Below, piece after piece: positions 1-9,952 of a stretch of DNA of 64,000 nucleotides. The notes below the pieces were generated by a model that saw only the letters and a list, made by a program, of their open reading frames with translations, was not told where the DNA came from and did no database searches. The position numbers were made by a program, and so were the translations under genes. Each line of letters starts with the position of its first letter. Within the stretch, counting starts at the first letter, position 1. This stretch comes from Pseudomonas sp. SCA2728.1_7 (lineage in GTDB: Bacteria; Pseudomonadota; Gammaproteobacteria; Pseudomonadales; Pseudomonadaceae), in contig NZ_CP073104.1 of the NCBI RefSeq assembly GCF_018138145.1, forward strand, positions 5,585,001-5,649,000. Reading direction: 5' to 3'.

Positions 1-1811
1 TGAACATCATTGATGCTCTGCAATCGTGCGTGCAGTGGTGTGAGCACAATAACTTGCTTGCGTTATGGGTGTTGAAACACGCGTTGCCCCCGCAACCCGC
101 CCGCGAAGCCTCCGAGCAGGATCAACAGCTGTTCGATCAAGTACGCAACCTGCTGCCAACGGCGCAATTCTCCAATGCATCGGTGTTGATGGCCGGCCTG
201 CCGCCTGCCGGTGCGGCCAGCTGGCTGGATTTCCTGGTGAAAAGTGTTGCAGAACTGAAGCCTGTTATCGATACCGATGGGCTGGTGCTGGCGCCCATCG
301 GGACACCGGAAGAGTACTTGATTGATGCGCAAAAAAGGGTTGAGTGGGCAGTCGATCAGGCCCTCGGTACCCTGGAACCCGGGGTGCGCATGAGTCTGGC
401 CAGCACCCTGCTCAAAGTGCTACTGGATGCCAGGGATGCCCAGGTGTCACTGGTCAAGGAAACGCTGGCGGCCTATGCCGAGATTGCATCGGATCAGGCA
501 ATTGCGGTGCTGAACTGGGCCGACAAAACGGTTTACCAGTTTTTGCGCCAGGTAAAATCACGTATCGATTCGAGCACCGAGCCATCCAGGCGTAACCCGG
601 ATGCTGATGAGTTGCTGACGCTGTTGGCCGATGTACGGCGACGCGCTGAGGTGGTTTCAACGTTGGGGCTGAGTGCCACCCTGTTAGAGGATTATCTCGA
701 TTACGGTTATGACGCCTGGATGGGGCAGGCCAGAAAGGACCTTACCGTCAGCACCCTTTATCACCTGACCACGCTCAACCGGGCATTTGGCTTGAGTACG
801 CAACCGGCGCAGAAGCTGCTCGACTACCTGCGCGAAGTCAACGCGCTGGAAGCAACCCTTGGCGAGCACGCGAAGCAGCTGTTGCATCAGGTTTCCACGA
901 TCAGACTGGCCGAGTTCTTCGACTGGAGCGTGCAGGAGGTGCGTGAATGCATCAATCGCATGGATCCGCAGCGGCCGATACTGAGAAACCTTAGCCAACT
1001 GGCTCTGTTTATCCGCGTCCGTGAGATGTCGACGAAAACGGGGATGGACGCACTGACGATTTTCCTGATGGGCCATTTGCCTGAAGTCGTGGACAAGCAA
1101 GCCTATGCCGAGGCAGCCGAATTGGCCTTGCTGAGCCAGTCCGAGGCGCGTACGCCGCTCGCTCAAGTGGCGGGGGATCTGCGGCAGCTTGTGACCATGA
1201 CTTGCGTTGTGGAACCCACCGAGGTTGTCGCCCGCTCCACCCAAACAGCCACTTACACGGTCACGCTCAAAGATCCCAACGGAGACCCATTGAGCGGTAT
1301 CCGGGTGCATTTTCGCGCCAGTCTGGGCGAAATCGAATCAGGCCACACCGATCCCAACGGAACCTTCAAGGCCATCTATAAACCCGGTGCCGCAATGGGC
1401 GTGGACACACCCTTTTTCTGGCTGGATCTGTTCGAGCCTGAGAACGCCCCGATCATCACCCTCATTTCCGACCATACCACCCTGGATTTCGTCGCGATGT
1501 TGAGCCCGCCGGTGCCTTCGGGGGTCGTGAAACGGGGCGATGAAGTCGAACTCTACGCAACGTTGATGGATGGTTTTGGAAACCTGGGAGTAGACGAGTT
1601 GGTGCGCTGGTTTGTCGAAAGTGGTGAGGACAGCGGAAACAAAGTGATCTTCCGGGGAGAACAGGGGAGTACCAATCTGGAAGGGCTCACGCGGGTGATG
1701 GTCTCCAGCGATACCGGCGGCAAATTCAAGTTGAGCGTGCTTTGCGAGCGTAGCGGCACGAAGGCGCACTTCGATGAGATTACGTTCGAGGGGGGTGGGC
1801 CACCAGCGTGA
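1..1811 (+). CDS. Tc toxin TcA-like N-terminal-half protein ending in Ig-like modules (5' truncated)
   Basis: The reading frame is open to the left edge (first full codon at base 3), so the true start lies outside; the GTG at 30 is internal. About 602 residues are visible. Residues 1-395 are helix-rich and resemble the alpha-helical shell of TcA subunits of insecticidal toxin complexes. From about residue 400 the protein changes to beta-rich, Big_1-type Ig-like modules (about 400-490 and 495-600), seen from patterns such as DPNGDPLSGIRVHF and a GTFKAIY-like strand. The next gene carries the missing TcA C-terminal half, 45 bases downstream, so the pair looks like a split TcA comparable to TcaA/TcaB of Photorhabdus. 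Role in toxin assembly or receptor binding is inferred. The exact family of the helical part is less certain than that of its neighbour. Confidence 0.7.
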   Translation, partial: NIIDALQSCVQWCEHNNLLALWVLKHALPPQPAREASEQDQQLFDQVRNLLPTAQFSNASVLMAGLPPAGAASWLDFLVKSVAELKPVIDTDGLVLAPIGTPEEYLIDAQKRVEWAVDQALGTLEPGVRMSLASTLLKVLLDARDAQVSLVKETLAAYAEIASDQAIAVLNWADKTVYQFLRQVKSRIDSSTEPSRRNPDADELLTLLADVRRRAEVVSTLGLSATLLEDYLDYGYDAWMGQARKDLTVSTLYHLTTLNRAFGLSTQPAQKLLDYLREVNALEATLGEHAKQLLHQVSTIRLAEFFDWSVQEVRECINRMDPQRPILRNLSQLALFIRVREMSTKTGMDALTIFLMGHLPEVVDKQAYAEAAELALLSQSEARTPLAQVAGDLRQLVTMTCVVEPTEVVARSTQTATYTVTLKDPNGDPLSGIRVHFRASLGEIESGHTDPNGTFKAIYKPGAAMGVDTPFFWLDLFEPENAPIITLISDHTTLDFVAMLSPPVPSGVVKRGDEVELYATLMDGFGNLGVDELVRWFVESGEDSGNKVIFRGEQGSTNLEGLTRVMVSSDTGGKFKLSVLCERSGTKAHFDEITFEGGGPPA

Positions 1812-1856
1812 GATGTCCCCAGTCCAGCATTTATTCCCCATCCAGGAGCAAGGGTC

Positions 1857-4800
1857 ATGGCACTGAAACACATTGGCGATCTGCAGGAAAAACGGCGTTC
1901 CGCTTTGCTTGATTACTGCATCGGCCATGCGAGCCGGGCGAAATACCCTTTTGTGGAAACCTTGGCAGATTTGTTCGAACTGCTGCGCATGGATCCGCTG
2001 GACACCTACGCTGTGAAAAGTTCTTGGGTGGCCGAAGCGACCAGTTGCGCGCAACAGTACATTCACGCGGTGTACCGCAAACTTGAACCCGGTTATCCCA
2101 ATCACCAGTTTCCCGCCAGCGATCTGGAAGAGTGGGGACTGTGCAACAACATTTCTGACTGGGCTGCCTTGCAGTTGATCAGGATTTACCCGGAACAAGT
2201 CGTCAACCCGTTTGTCCGCCAACGCAAGAGCAGCCTGTTCAAAACCCTCGAAAACGACTTGAACCAGACCCGCTTGAATGCCGATTCGGTGCAGGCGGCC
2301 TTGCAGAACTATCTGCAAGGCTTCGAGCAGACCTGCGATCTGGATGTCATCAGTTGCTACATGCACGGCCACACGCCTGACCGCGCCGATTACTATTTTG
2401 TCGGTCGTCAGCGGGTGCCGCCGTTCCTGTACTTCTGGCGCAAGGCCGAGATTGAGCTCACGTCCACCTGCGTTGCTGTCAATCCGGCGGCCTGGGGCGA
2501 ATGGCGGGAAGTGGGGATCCAGCCAGCGTATCGGGTGCTGGATATTCGCGCGGTATTCTGGAACGGTCGGTTGTGTCTGGTCTGGGCCGAGTGGAGTGAC
2601 AAGGTCGAAGGTAAAACGGATGACGACTTCATCCCCGACAAACTGAGCGTCAACCTGGCCTTCATGACGCAGAACGGTCAATGGTCGGCGCCGCTGACTT
2701 TGTACAGTGCGCAAGCAGAGCCCGAGGATGCCGAGGATTTTCAGCTGATTGCCACGGTGTGGATCGATATGGGGTCTCCCAAAGGCAAGCTGGGGGTGTT
2801 GATTCCGGTGAAGGACAACGAATCAACTCCGGTAAAACCGGTGATACACAGGATTTACGATGTGCTGATGCGGCCCGACCTGACTGACGCAGGTGGCTGG
2901 CTGGATGTCGCGCAAGACCGGTTTAAAACGCCCGAGACGGTGCAGCATCCATTTAACCTTCAGGTGACGATGACCAGCGCGGTAAAGCCTGTCGGTTCCA
3001 TGGCGGGTTATCTCGATCTCCGGGCCACGGCCCAGCGTGTCGACGAGAAAGATGTGCTGACCGTCAATGGTTTTTGCAGGCCTACGGGGCTGCCCGCCGG
3101 CGTTCCAGTAGAGTTCGAATTGACCTTGGTCGGCGGTGCCGCTACGGATCCTGGGCCTATTAAAGCGAAGTTTTCGCAAGCCGGAGACTGGGCCACTGCA
3201 TCGCTGAAATTCGAACGTGACAAAGGTACTTGGCCCAGAGGCACAACCTTCACTCTCAACGCTACGGAAACCGGGTTTGGCGGCAAGGAATTCAAACTCG
3301 ACATCGTCAATCTGGCGGACTTCACTCCGCCAAAACTGCTGAAAAACACCACCGATTCCGCGCAGTTTATTGCCTACGAATTGCCGGTTCCCTACCTGAA
3401 ATACAGTCGCCTGAACTCACAGTTCGGCCCTGAACTGGTACTGCGTTCCAGTATCTCCGTCGACGCTGTGCTGGACTGGGATACACAGTTTCTCGTGGAG
3501 CCACCGCCAACCGGCAGTGAGTTCGACGAGCCCAACGGTGCTTTCGATGGTGCCAACGGGTTGCACTACTGGGAGTTGTTTTTCCATCTGCCGCATCTGG
3601 TGTACACGCGTCTGCGCGATGAAGAGCGTTTTGCCGATGCGCAGAAATGGCTGCACTACGCGTTTGATCCGCAAGCCATCGCCGATCCCGACAGCCCCGC
3701 CCCCAAAGTGTCGTACTGGCGCTGCCGGCCGTTGGCGAACGACGCCGGCAATCCCGGCTGTGAGGCACTGGCCCCCGCCGATCCGGATGCCATCGGCTAT
3801 TCAGCGCCCAAGCACTTCAGGATTTTGATGTTCTGCGAGTACGTGAAAAATCTCATGGCTTGGGGCGACTGGTATTACCGTCAACTGACCCGCGACAGCC
3901 TGGTGGCGGCCAAATTGTGTTATGTGCAAGCCGAATTCCTGATGGGCAAGCCGCCTGTGGCCCGAGCGGTGAATCGCTGGCAAACCGCTACTGTGGCAAG
4001 TCTGTTGGGCGCAAGCAGTAGCCGTCCGGCGCTGGAGGCGTTTGAACAGTCGCTCGCCTTCAGTCTGGCGGATGTCCCGTCCGGTTCCGATATTGCGCCA
4101 AAGCTCGGTTTGTTGGCTGCCGGGCCGTTCAGGATTCCCATCGATCAAGCGTTGATGGATTTGTTTGACGCTCCGGGTCAACGTCTGCACAACTTGCGCA
4201 ACAACCTCACCCTCGATGGCAAACCGCTGGATATCCCGCTTTTCAGCCCGCGGTCCGATCCCAACGAGTTGCTGCGCTTTCTGGCTTCGGATGGCGTGGG
4301 TGGGCCACGGCCGATGGGCGGGCGGTTGGTTGTCGGCGCGTTTCGCTGGCGCACCGTTCACGACATCGCCTCGCGTGCGGTGCAGGTGCTAGAGGGGTTC
4401 GGCAATCAGGTACGCGATATGCTCGAACGACGCGCGCGTGCCGAGCAGGAAGAACTGCAGCAAACACATCTGGTGGAATTGGGCGACTACTCCCGAACCG
4501 TGCAGGAGCAGTCCATCGCTCAACTGGAGGCCAGCGTCAGGGCGCTGGAGCAGAGCCGGGACGTGGCGCTACAGCGGCAGCAGGCCTACGCGCAGCGCTA
4601 TAACGAGGACGTGTCGGCGGTTGAATATCAGGTCATGGCGAGCTTGAAACAGTCGAAAACCCATGCCTTGACCGCCAAAATCCTCAAACCCACCGGAGCG
4701 GTCATCGCGGCGTTGCCAAAAATCTTTGGCGTGGCCAATGGCGGGATGAAACCCGAAAATGCGATCGATGCCGTGTGCTTCAGCCTGGAAATCGCCGCAT

Positions 4801-5930
4801 CGATGTTGCAAATCGACGCCGACGGTCAGGCCACTACCGAAAGTTACCGTCGCCGCCGCAACGAATGGGCGCTGCAACGTGATCAGGCCGAGTCCGAGGC
4901 CGCCGGCCTCAGTGTGCAGGTCGAGGCACAACGCCATGCGGTCACCGCGGCTCGCACGAACCTTGCACAAACCCTGCGGGCCAATGCTCAGGCGCTGGCG
5001 GTTTACAACTTCCTGAAAAAGCGCGCGAGCAATGCCGAGTTGTTTGGCTGGATGCTTGGCCAGTTCCAGGCTTTGTACTATCAGACCTATGACGCCGTGA
5101 TCAGCCTGTGCCTCAGTGCCCAGGCGTCGCTGAATGCTGAAACCGGCGATTACGATGCGCAAATTCCCTTGCCCAATGTGTTTCTGGAACAACGTCATGG
5201 TTTGACAGCCGGCGAGCATTTGCGCGTGCATTTGCTGCGGATGGAGCGCGAATATCTGCAGCGCTACGAGCGTCGGCAGGAGTTGGTGAAAACCGTTTCC
5301 TTGCGCAAATTGTTCAACGACAAGGTTGACCCGCAGCCTGGTATCGCCAGCTGGGACGTTGCGCTCGCCCAGCTACAGACAACCGGCACACTGGAATTCC
5401 AGCTGACCCAGTTGCTCTTCGATCGTGATCATCCGGGACACTTCTGCCGGCAGATCAACTCAGTGGAAATCGACCTGCCGGTGCTGACCGGACCGTTCGA
5501 GGATGTGCGGGCGACCTTGCTGCAGATCTCAAGCAAGACGGCCACCCGGGCAACGACGCAGTCAGTGCAGTACTTGCATAAACCTGGGGACGTGGCGCCT
5601 GGCGACGTGTTGATCAATTTGCGCAGTGGCCAGCAAATCGTGTTGTCGGTCGGGATCGCCGACAACGGTCTGACGGCCATGAAACCCGATGAAGGCTTGC
5701 TCAATAGCTTCGAGAACACCGGCGCGGTGTCGAAGTGGATGCTGTTTTTCCCTTGGCATTTGAAGCAACCGCAAAAAGACATGCTGCTCTCCATGACCGA
5801 CTGCATCGTGCGTATCCGCTACACGGCCAAGGTTGGCGAGCCGACCTTTGTCAGCAAAGTAATTGATCTGGTTGACGAATTTGAAAGTGCCGCGCGCAAC
5901 AGTCAGGTCAAAGGAGTGGGCCAGTCATGA
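1857..5930 (+). CDS. Tc toxin TcA-like subunit, C-terminal half (pore and TcB-binding regions)
   Basis: 1357 residues, ATG start preceded by AGGAGC. TcA of ABC toxins forms a pentameric injection channel that docks a TcB-TcC cocoon. The order matches the second half of TcA: an ABC-toxin N-terminal-like segment (1-172), a neuraminidase-like segment starting near residue 173 (YYFVGRQR...YFW), the conserved core with LSWDTQ-like and GANGLHYWELFFHLPHLV motifs (490-612), a helical/coiled-coil channel region (about 840-1070) with a hydrophobic pore stretch, and a TcB-binding domain (about 1130-1340) with DRDHPGHFCRQINSVEIDLP and VLTGPFEDV. An additional Ig-like insertion seems to occupy residues 362-488. 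There is no signal peptide, as is usual for Tc subunits. It shares an operon with the genes on both sides; the 3' neighbour overlaps its stop by 4 bases. No TcB or TcC gene is present in this window. Confidence 0.88.
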   Translation: MALKHIGDLQEKRRSALLDYCIGHASRAKYPFVETLADLFELLRMDPLDTYAVKSSWVAEATSCAQQYIHAVYRKLEPGYPNHQFPASDLEEWGLCNNISDWAALQLIRIYPEQVVNPFVRQRKSSLFKTLENDLNQTRLNADSVQAALQNYLQGFEQTCDLDVISCYMHGHTPDRADYYFVGRQRVPPFLYFWRKAEIELTSTCVAVNPAAWGEWREVGIQPAYRVLDIRAVFWNGRLCLVWAEWSDKVEGKTDDDFIPDKLSVNLAFMTQNGQWSAPLTLYSAQAEPEDAEDFQLIATVWIDMGSPKGKLGVLIPVKDNESTPVKPVIHRIYDVLMRPDLTDAGGWLDVAQDRFKTPETVQHPFNLQVTMTSAVKPVGSMAGYLDLRATAQRVDEKDVLTVNGFCRPTGLPAGVPVEFELTLVGGAATDPGPIKAKFSQAGDWATASLKFERDKGTWPRGTTFTLNATETGFGGKEFKLDIVNLADFTPPKLLKNTTDSAQFIAYELPVPYLKYSRLNSQFGPELVLRSSISVDAVLDWDTQFLVEPPPTGSEFDEPNGAFDGANGLHYWELFFHLPHLVYTRLRDEERFADAQKWLHYAFDPQAIADPDSPAPKVSYWRCRPLANDAGNPGCEALAPADPDAIGYSAPKHFRILMFCEYVKNLMAWGDWYYRQLTRDSLVAAKLCYVQAEFLMGKPPVARAVNRWQTATVASLLGASSSRPALEAFEQSLAFSLADVPSGSDIAPKLGLLAAGPFRIPIDQALMDLFDAPGQRLHNLRNNLTLDGKPLDIPLFSPRSDPNELLRFLASDGVGGPRPMGGRLVVGAFRWRTVHDIASRAVQVLEGFGNQVRDMLERRARAEQEELQQTHLVELGDYSRTVQEQSIAQLEASVRALEQSRDVALQRQQAYAQRYNEDVSAVEYQVMASLKQSKTHALTAKILKPTGAVIAALPKIFGVANGGMKPENAIDAVCFSLEIAASMLQIDADGQATTESYRRRRNEWALQRDQAESEAAGLSVQVEAQRHAVTAARTNLAQTLRANAQALAVYNFLKKRASNAELFGWMLGQFQALYYQTYDAVISLCLSAQASLNAETGDYDAQIPLPNVFLEQRHGLTAGEHLRVHLLRMEREYLQRYERRQELVKTVSLRKLFNDKVDPQPGIASWDVALAQLQTTGTLEFQLTQLLFDRDHPGHFCRQINSVEIDLPVLTGPFEDVRATLLQISSKTATRATTQSVQYLHKPGDVAPGDVLINLRSGQQIVLSVGIADNGLTAMKPDEGLLNSFENTGAVSKWMLFFPWHLKQPQKDMLLSMTDCIVRIRYTAKVGEPTFVSKVIDLVDEFESAARNSQVKGVGQS

Positions 5931-8900
5931 ATGAGCCGATCGTTCAAGCGAAGCGGAATCTGCTGTTCAATGGTGATTTCAGCGAAGGGACACAGGGCTG
6001 GAAAAAAAGCGGTCTTTCGATCGGTGTATCGGAAGACTGGTTCGCCGAGGAGCGAATCATACTGCTGCACCTCTCTCATAACAGTGCTGTCAGCCAGGAG
6101 TTGGAAGTCCCCAGGAAAACCGCCAGCGATGCGCAATACCGGCTGAGTTTCCTGTGCGAGACGATCCACCAGCAGTCGGGATGGCTATACCTCTTCAAGG
6201 GTTCGGAAGAAATATTGAAGGTAGAGCTGAAACCCGCGGTTGGCCGCAACCATGAAGAGGATGTGGCCCGATTGGCGGCCGGGCAACCTTTGGAGTTTGT
6301 CCCGAATGAATATGAGCAAGCGCTGAATTCACCACTCGACGCCGGCGATAAGCTTCGTATAGAGATCAATAGTCCGCAAAACAACGATGGGGATTACCAC
6401 TCGAAAGTGCGTATTACCCGCATCAACCTCCAGTTGCACCTGGCCCCGTTGAAACTGCAAACCATGAAACTGGATGATCAGGTTCTGGACGAGGGCAGCA
6501 CGTTGTATTTTTGTCTGGGGGCAACCGACGACAACCCACACAGTTTGACGTGCGAACCTGAACCGGAGAATGCCTGGGAGAATACCGAGGCAGCACTGAC
6601 CCTTACTGATAATCCACAGCAAGCGATCATCGTCAAACCGGGGCCGGAGGTTGAACAGTTGCTGACAGGGAAATGGTCGTTCTACTGTCCAGTGGTCGGT
6701 GATGGGGATCTATATTCGCTCAAGCTGAACCTGATCAACCGCTACAACTCAGAGCCTTATACGATCCCGGTATCGCTGGGACATCATCGCCTGGAGTTTC
6801 GCGAGAGACTCGAAGCCGCGTATCACCCGGTACTGGAACATCAGCAAAGCGTGCGTCTGGGCGTGCGGGTGGCGTCTTTCTATACGCATCAGCCCCTCGC
6901 GGGTCAGACGGTCAACTGGTCGACGGAAGAGCGGGTGATAGCAGCCTCTGTGTCCGATGAGTACGGTTGGGCTTACGTTGTTTTTGAGCCGGCGAAGGCG
7001 GGAGAAGTGGTCGTCGTGGCGTCGGTCGAGAGTCGTTACTACGCCAATGGGGTTTACACCGAACCGTTCACGGTGCACGTACTGCCCACTGATCCGTGGA
7101 AGGACTTGCGCGCCGTTGTCGAGGATACCGAGACAGCCTGGGATGCGAACGGTTATCCGAATCGTGGCGACATCTATGACTTGCAGGTGCGTCTGCCGCA
7201 AAACAGTCCATTGCTGGACACTGAGCTGTCCTTGCATTCGAGTGGCGACAGTCATCAACAACTGGGCGTCGATGTCAGTCCACCCCTTGCGAAGTGGGTG
7301 CCGGTCACACCGTCCGACACGCACTGGACGCTGCGCTGTGGTGATGAGCTCGACGGCCGTTTCCTGCTGTCGCTGATTTGCTCGAAACTGTTGCTGCCAT
7401 CGCCGGGCAAACCGATGTCGCTGGCGCGCAATCGGGTCAGGGTCGGCGATGTGCGCGAAGCCAACAAATTTCCGGTGGTCGATGAGCAGGAAAGCGTGTT
7501 GTTGCGTGTGCAAGTCGTGCATGAGACGGCATTCGCTGACGGTGACCCGGTTCGTAACGCGTTGGTCGACTGGCACACGCCTGAAGGCATTATTACTGCC
7601 CGGACCGGGGCTGGTGGCTGGGCAAACGTGTTCTACCCCCCATCAGCAGCCCGTGATTTGAAGGTCACCGCCCACATCAAGGCGCACCCGGAAGCCGTGC
7701 CGATCACTCGGGAGTTCGAGGTCCGGGCGATCGCTACCAGCCCCTGGAAGAGCGAGGTCGAGATCCGGTTGGATGGTGAGGTCGTCGAACGCAATACGCT
7801 CGGTCTGGTTTGTCGAAAAGGGCGTTCGCACACCTTGAGCGTCACCCCTTTGCCGGGCAGTCCTTGGGTCGGCAAAGCCATCAGCCTGCACTGGCGTGGC
7901 GATGATCCCGATATCGGTTTACAGCCTTCCGATTTGGGGAAAGGCAAACCTTTGGCAGCGGCGGGGGTGCAATGGACGCTGAGTTCAGCGGCGCAAGACA
8001 GCACCAGCAGGCTGTTTGAGCTGGAGCTGCGTCTGGAAGGTATCGACAGTGTTCGAGAGTTGTCCGGGCGCCTGTTGTCTGTAGATTTGAGTACGGAGGT
8101 CAGCCTGCTGCTGGATCAGATCCGGGCTGCGCCGGACGAACAAGCGCTTTATCCGTGTCTGCGCGCCATTCACTGTTTCAATGTGTTGCCCAATGCGTTA
8201 AGCCCGCTGTTGGGGTTGCAGGCCGCGCTGAGTTGGTTGGGCGATTCACCAGAGCAGCTCAATGCAACGATTGTCCCCCCGCTGGATGATTTCCAGTTAT
8301 TGAGTGATGGAGGGGCGATCTGGAAGCTGAATTTTTCCGCCAGCGAGCAGCCCGGTCGATTCGCGCTGAAGTTTGCCTTTCCTGAGCTGGGTTATGTCTC
8401 CGAAGCCAAATCGATGGTGTTGGGCCATAACAAAGTGAGGATCCATGCCTTGCGCGAAGCAGCCGTGGATCCGGTCGTGGGCCAGGCCCCCGCCTGGCTG
8501 TGGGTACAGGTGTATTCGCATTTCACCGACCGTCCGGTGGAGCTGGTTTCGGTGAAATGGTGGGACGGCATGGATGGCACGACAACGTCCACCGACTCCG
8601 AGGGCTGGAGCGGTTTCGACTTCCGTCCAAAAACCGGCGGCATGCATTCGGTGACGGCGCTGGTGGACAGCTACTTTGACAACTTCGAAGACACTCGCAC
8701 GGTAGCCGTCAAAGCGCAGCTAACGGATCCGTGGGCCGGCTTGATGGTCAGTTTCGACAACAAGCCGGAACAACTGTGGGGTGAGAAAACCTGTTTCCCG
8801 CGCCGCAAGGGCCAGCACCGGATCGATGTGAAAGCCGCGGCCAACAGCGCATTGCAGGATCACGGTCTGGCACTGGGGATGACAGGGGCCGGGCCAATGG

Positions 8901-9952
8901 AACTGGGCATACGCTTCGATGAGCCCGCGCTCGGCGAATTCAAGCGTTTCAGTGAGAACGGACTCACCTACTTCTATTCCGTTGGAGATCTGAAAAATGC
9001 CCGTTTCGGGCTGTGTTTTGCTTCCGAACGCTTGGCGAGTCTTTCTCCCGTCAACGCGATGTCTTTGGGGGAAGGCGCACAAGTGGTGAAAATCGCCGAG
9101 CGTTCGCGGGTCAGTCAGACCTTGCTTTGGGGCGAGGCGGTGTCTGAACAGATCACCGTTGTTTCTGCCATCAGTGGCAGGCCGATGGTGGGGATGACCG
9201 TTGTCTTTCGCAATGAGGATCTTGGCGAGGTGACGACGACCACCAACTTCTACGGCGTGGCGCGGATCCGCTTTGTGCCCAAGACTCCCGGAGCGGCGCA
9301 ACTGATCGCGACGGTGGGGGATGCGCAGTATTCGGAATCGATTTCGTTGCCGTTCTTCCTTCATGCGCCTCGAGAGATCAAAGACCTGTTCAGCGACAAT
9401 TTGACCGGTTATCCGGGGCAAGAGATTTCAGCGCAGGCTTTGGTGGTTTCAGCTACCGGCGAGCCTTTGGCCAATGTCGAAGTGATCTGGGAGTGCGACA
9501 ACAAACCATTGCCGACAACGCTGACGGATGCCGAGGGCAAGACGAAGGTGTATTTGGTCCTTGGCATGTCACAAAAGTTTTTACTATGCGCATCGGTGAA
9601 GGGCGGGGTAGCGGGATGGAACGTCAGGACGTTGATCCTCGATATCGTCGAGTCACGTTTTGCGGCCGTCGAGTCGGTTGTCGCTACACCCAATCCGGTT
9701 CCGGTCAATCAGTTGGTGACGATGACCGCGCGGATCGTCGACAAGCAATCGCGAAAACCCATGCCATTCAGAAAAATTCTGGTGTCACGCAACAATGCGC
9801 CCTTTATCGAGGGGCTTACCGACAGAGAGGGGAAATACACCAGCGTTGGCAGGCCTGTGCAGGTGCCGCAAGTCATGTCTATGACCGTCAAGGTCGAAAA
9901 TCCTGACGGTTCTTCGGACACTGGCAGCGTACAGGTCGAGGTGGTGACTTGA
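5927..9952 (+). CDS. Large Ig-like repeat protein with carbohydrate-binding-like N-terminus, Tc-locus associated
   Basis: 1341 residues; the ATG overlaps the previous stop (ATGA), showing translational coupling. The first ~175 residues begin with NLLFNGDFSEGTQGW, typical of CBM4/9-like galactose-binding folds. The rest is an array of about four composite units, each a beta-rich domain followed by an Ig-like (Big_1-type) domain and closed by a (T/S)(D/S)PW linker: units end near residues 387, 603, 932 and 1147, followed by two more Ig-like domains to the C-terminus. Recurrent marks are a RE-x-VV segment, a V-x-W strand, and T-x(4-6)-GWAxVxFxP. The third unit is about 110 residues longer. No signal peptide or membrane segment is seen. 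I infer a receptor-binding or surface-recognition accessory of the toxin locus; no catalytic motif is visible. An adhesin-like or immunity role cannot be excluded. Confidence 0.75.
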   Translation: MNEPIVQAKRNLLFNGDFSEGTQGWKKSGLSIGVSEDWFAEERIILLHLSHNSAVSQELEVPRKTASDAQYRLSFLCETIHQQSGWLYLFKGSEEILKVELKPAVGRNHEEDVARLAAGQPLEFVPNEYEQALNSPLDAGDKLRIEINSPQNNDGDYHSKVRITRINLQLHLAPLKLQTMKLDDQVLDEGSTLYFCLGATDDNPHSLTCEPEPENAWENTEAALTLTDNPQQAIIVKPGPEVEQLLTGKWSFYCPVVGDGDLYSLKLNLINRYNSEPYTIPVSLGHHRLEFRERLEAAYHPVLEHQQSVRLGVRVASFYTHQPLAGQTVNWSTEERVIAASVSDEYGWAYVVFEPAKAGEVVVVASVESRYYANGVYTEPFTVHVLPTDPWKDLRAVVEDTETAWDANGYPNRGDIYDLQVRLPQNSPLLDTELSLHSSGDSHQQLGVDVSPPLAKWVPVTPSDTHWTLRCGDELDGRFLLSLICSKLLLPSPGKPMSLARNRVRVGDVREANKFPVVDEQESVLLRVQVVHETAFADGDPVRNALVDWHTPEGIITARTGAGGWANVFYPPSAARDLKVTAHIKAHPEAVPITREFEVRAIATSPWKSEVEIRLDGEVVERNTLGLVCRKGRSHTLSVTPLPGSPWVGKAISLHWRGDDPDIGLQPSDLGKGKPLAAAGVQWTLSSAAQDSTSRLFELELRLEGIDSVRELSGRLLSVDLSTEVSLLLDQIRAAPDEQALYPCLRAIHCFNVLPNALSPLLGLQAALSWLGDSPEQLNATIVPPLDDFQLLSDGGAIWKLNFSASEQPGRFALKFAFPELGYVSEAKSMVLGHNKVRIHALREAAVDPVVGQAPAWLWVQVYSHFTDRPVELVSVKWWDGMDGTTTSTDSEGWSGFDFRPKTGGMHSVTALVDSYFDNFEDTRTVAVKAQLTDPWAGLMVSFDNKPEQLWGEKTCFPRRKGQHRIDVKAAANSALQDHGLALGMTGAGPMELGIRFDEPALGEFKRFSENGLTYFYSVGDLKNARFGLCFASERLASLSPVNAMSLGEGAQVVKIAERSRVSQTLLWGEAVSEQITVVSAISGRPMVGMTVVFRNEDLGEVTTTTNFYGVARIRFVPKTPGAAQLIATVGDAQYSESISLPFFLHAPREIKDLFSDNLTGYPGQEISAQALVVSATGEPLANVEVIWECDNKPLPTTLTDAEGKTKVYLVLGMSQKFLLCASVKGGVAGWNVRTLILDIVESRFAAVESVVATPNPVPVNQLVTMTARIVDKQSRKPMPFRKILVSRNNAPFIEGLTDREGKYTSVGRPVQVPQVMSMTVKVENPDGSSDTGSVQVEVVT

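Noticed and set aside
1338..2714. 458-codon antisense frame over the Tc genes
   Set aside because: Opposes two well-supported toxin genes and crosses their gap; no recognisable motif.
1..9952. TcB or TcC (Rhs-repeat) toxin partner
   Set aside because: No YD/Rhs repeats or TcB propeller motifs are present in any frame here; if they exist they are outside the window.
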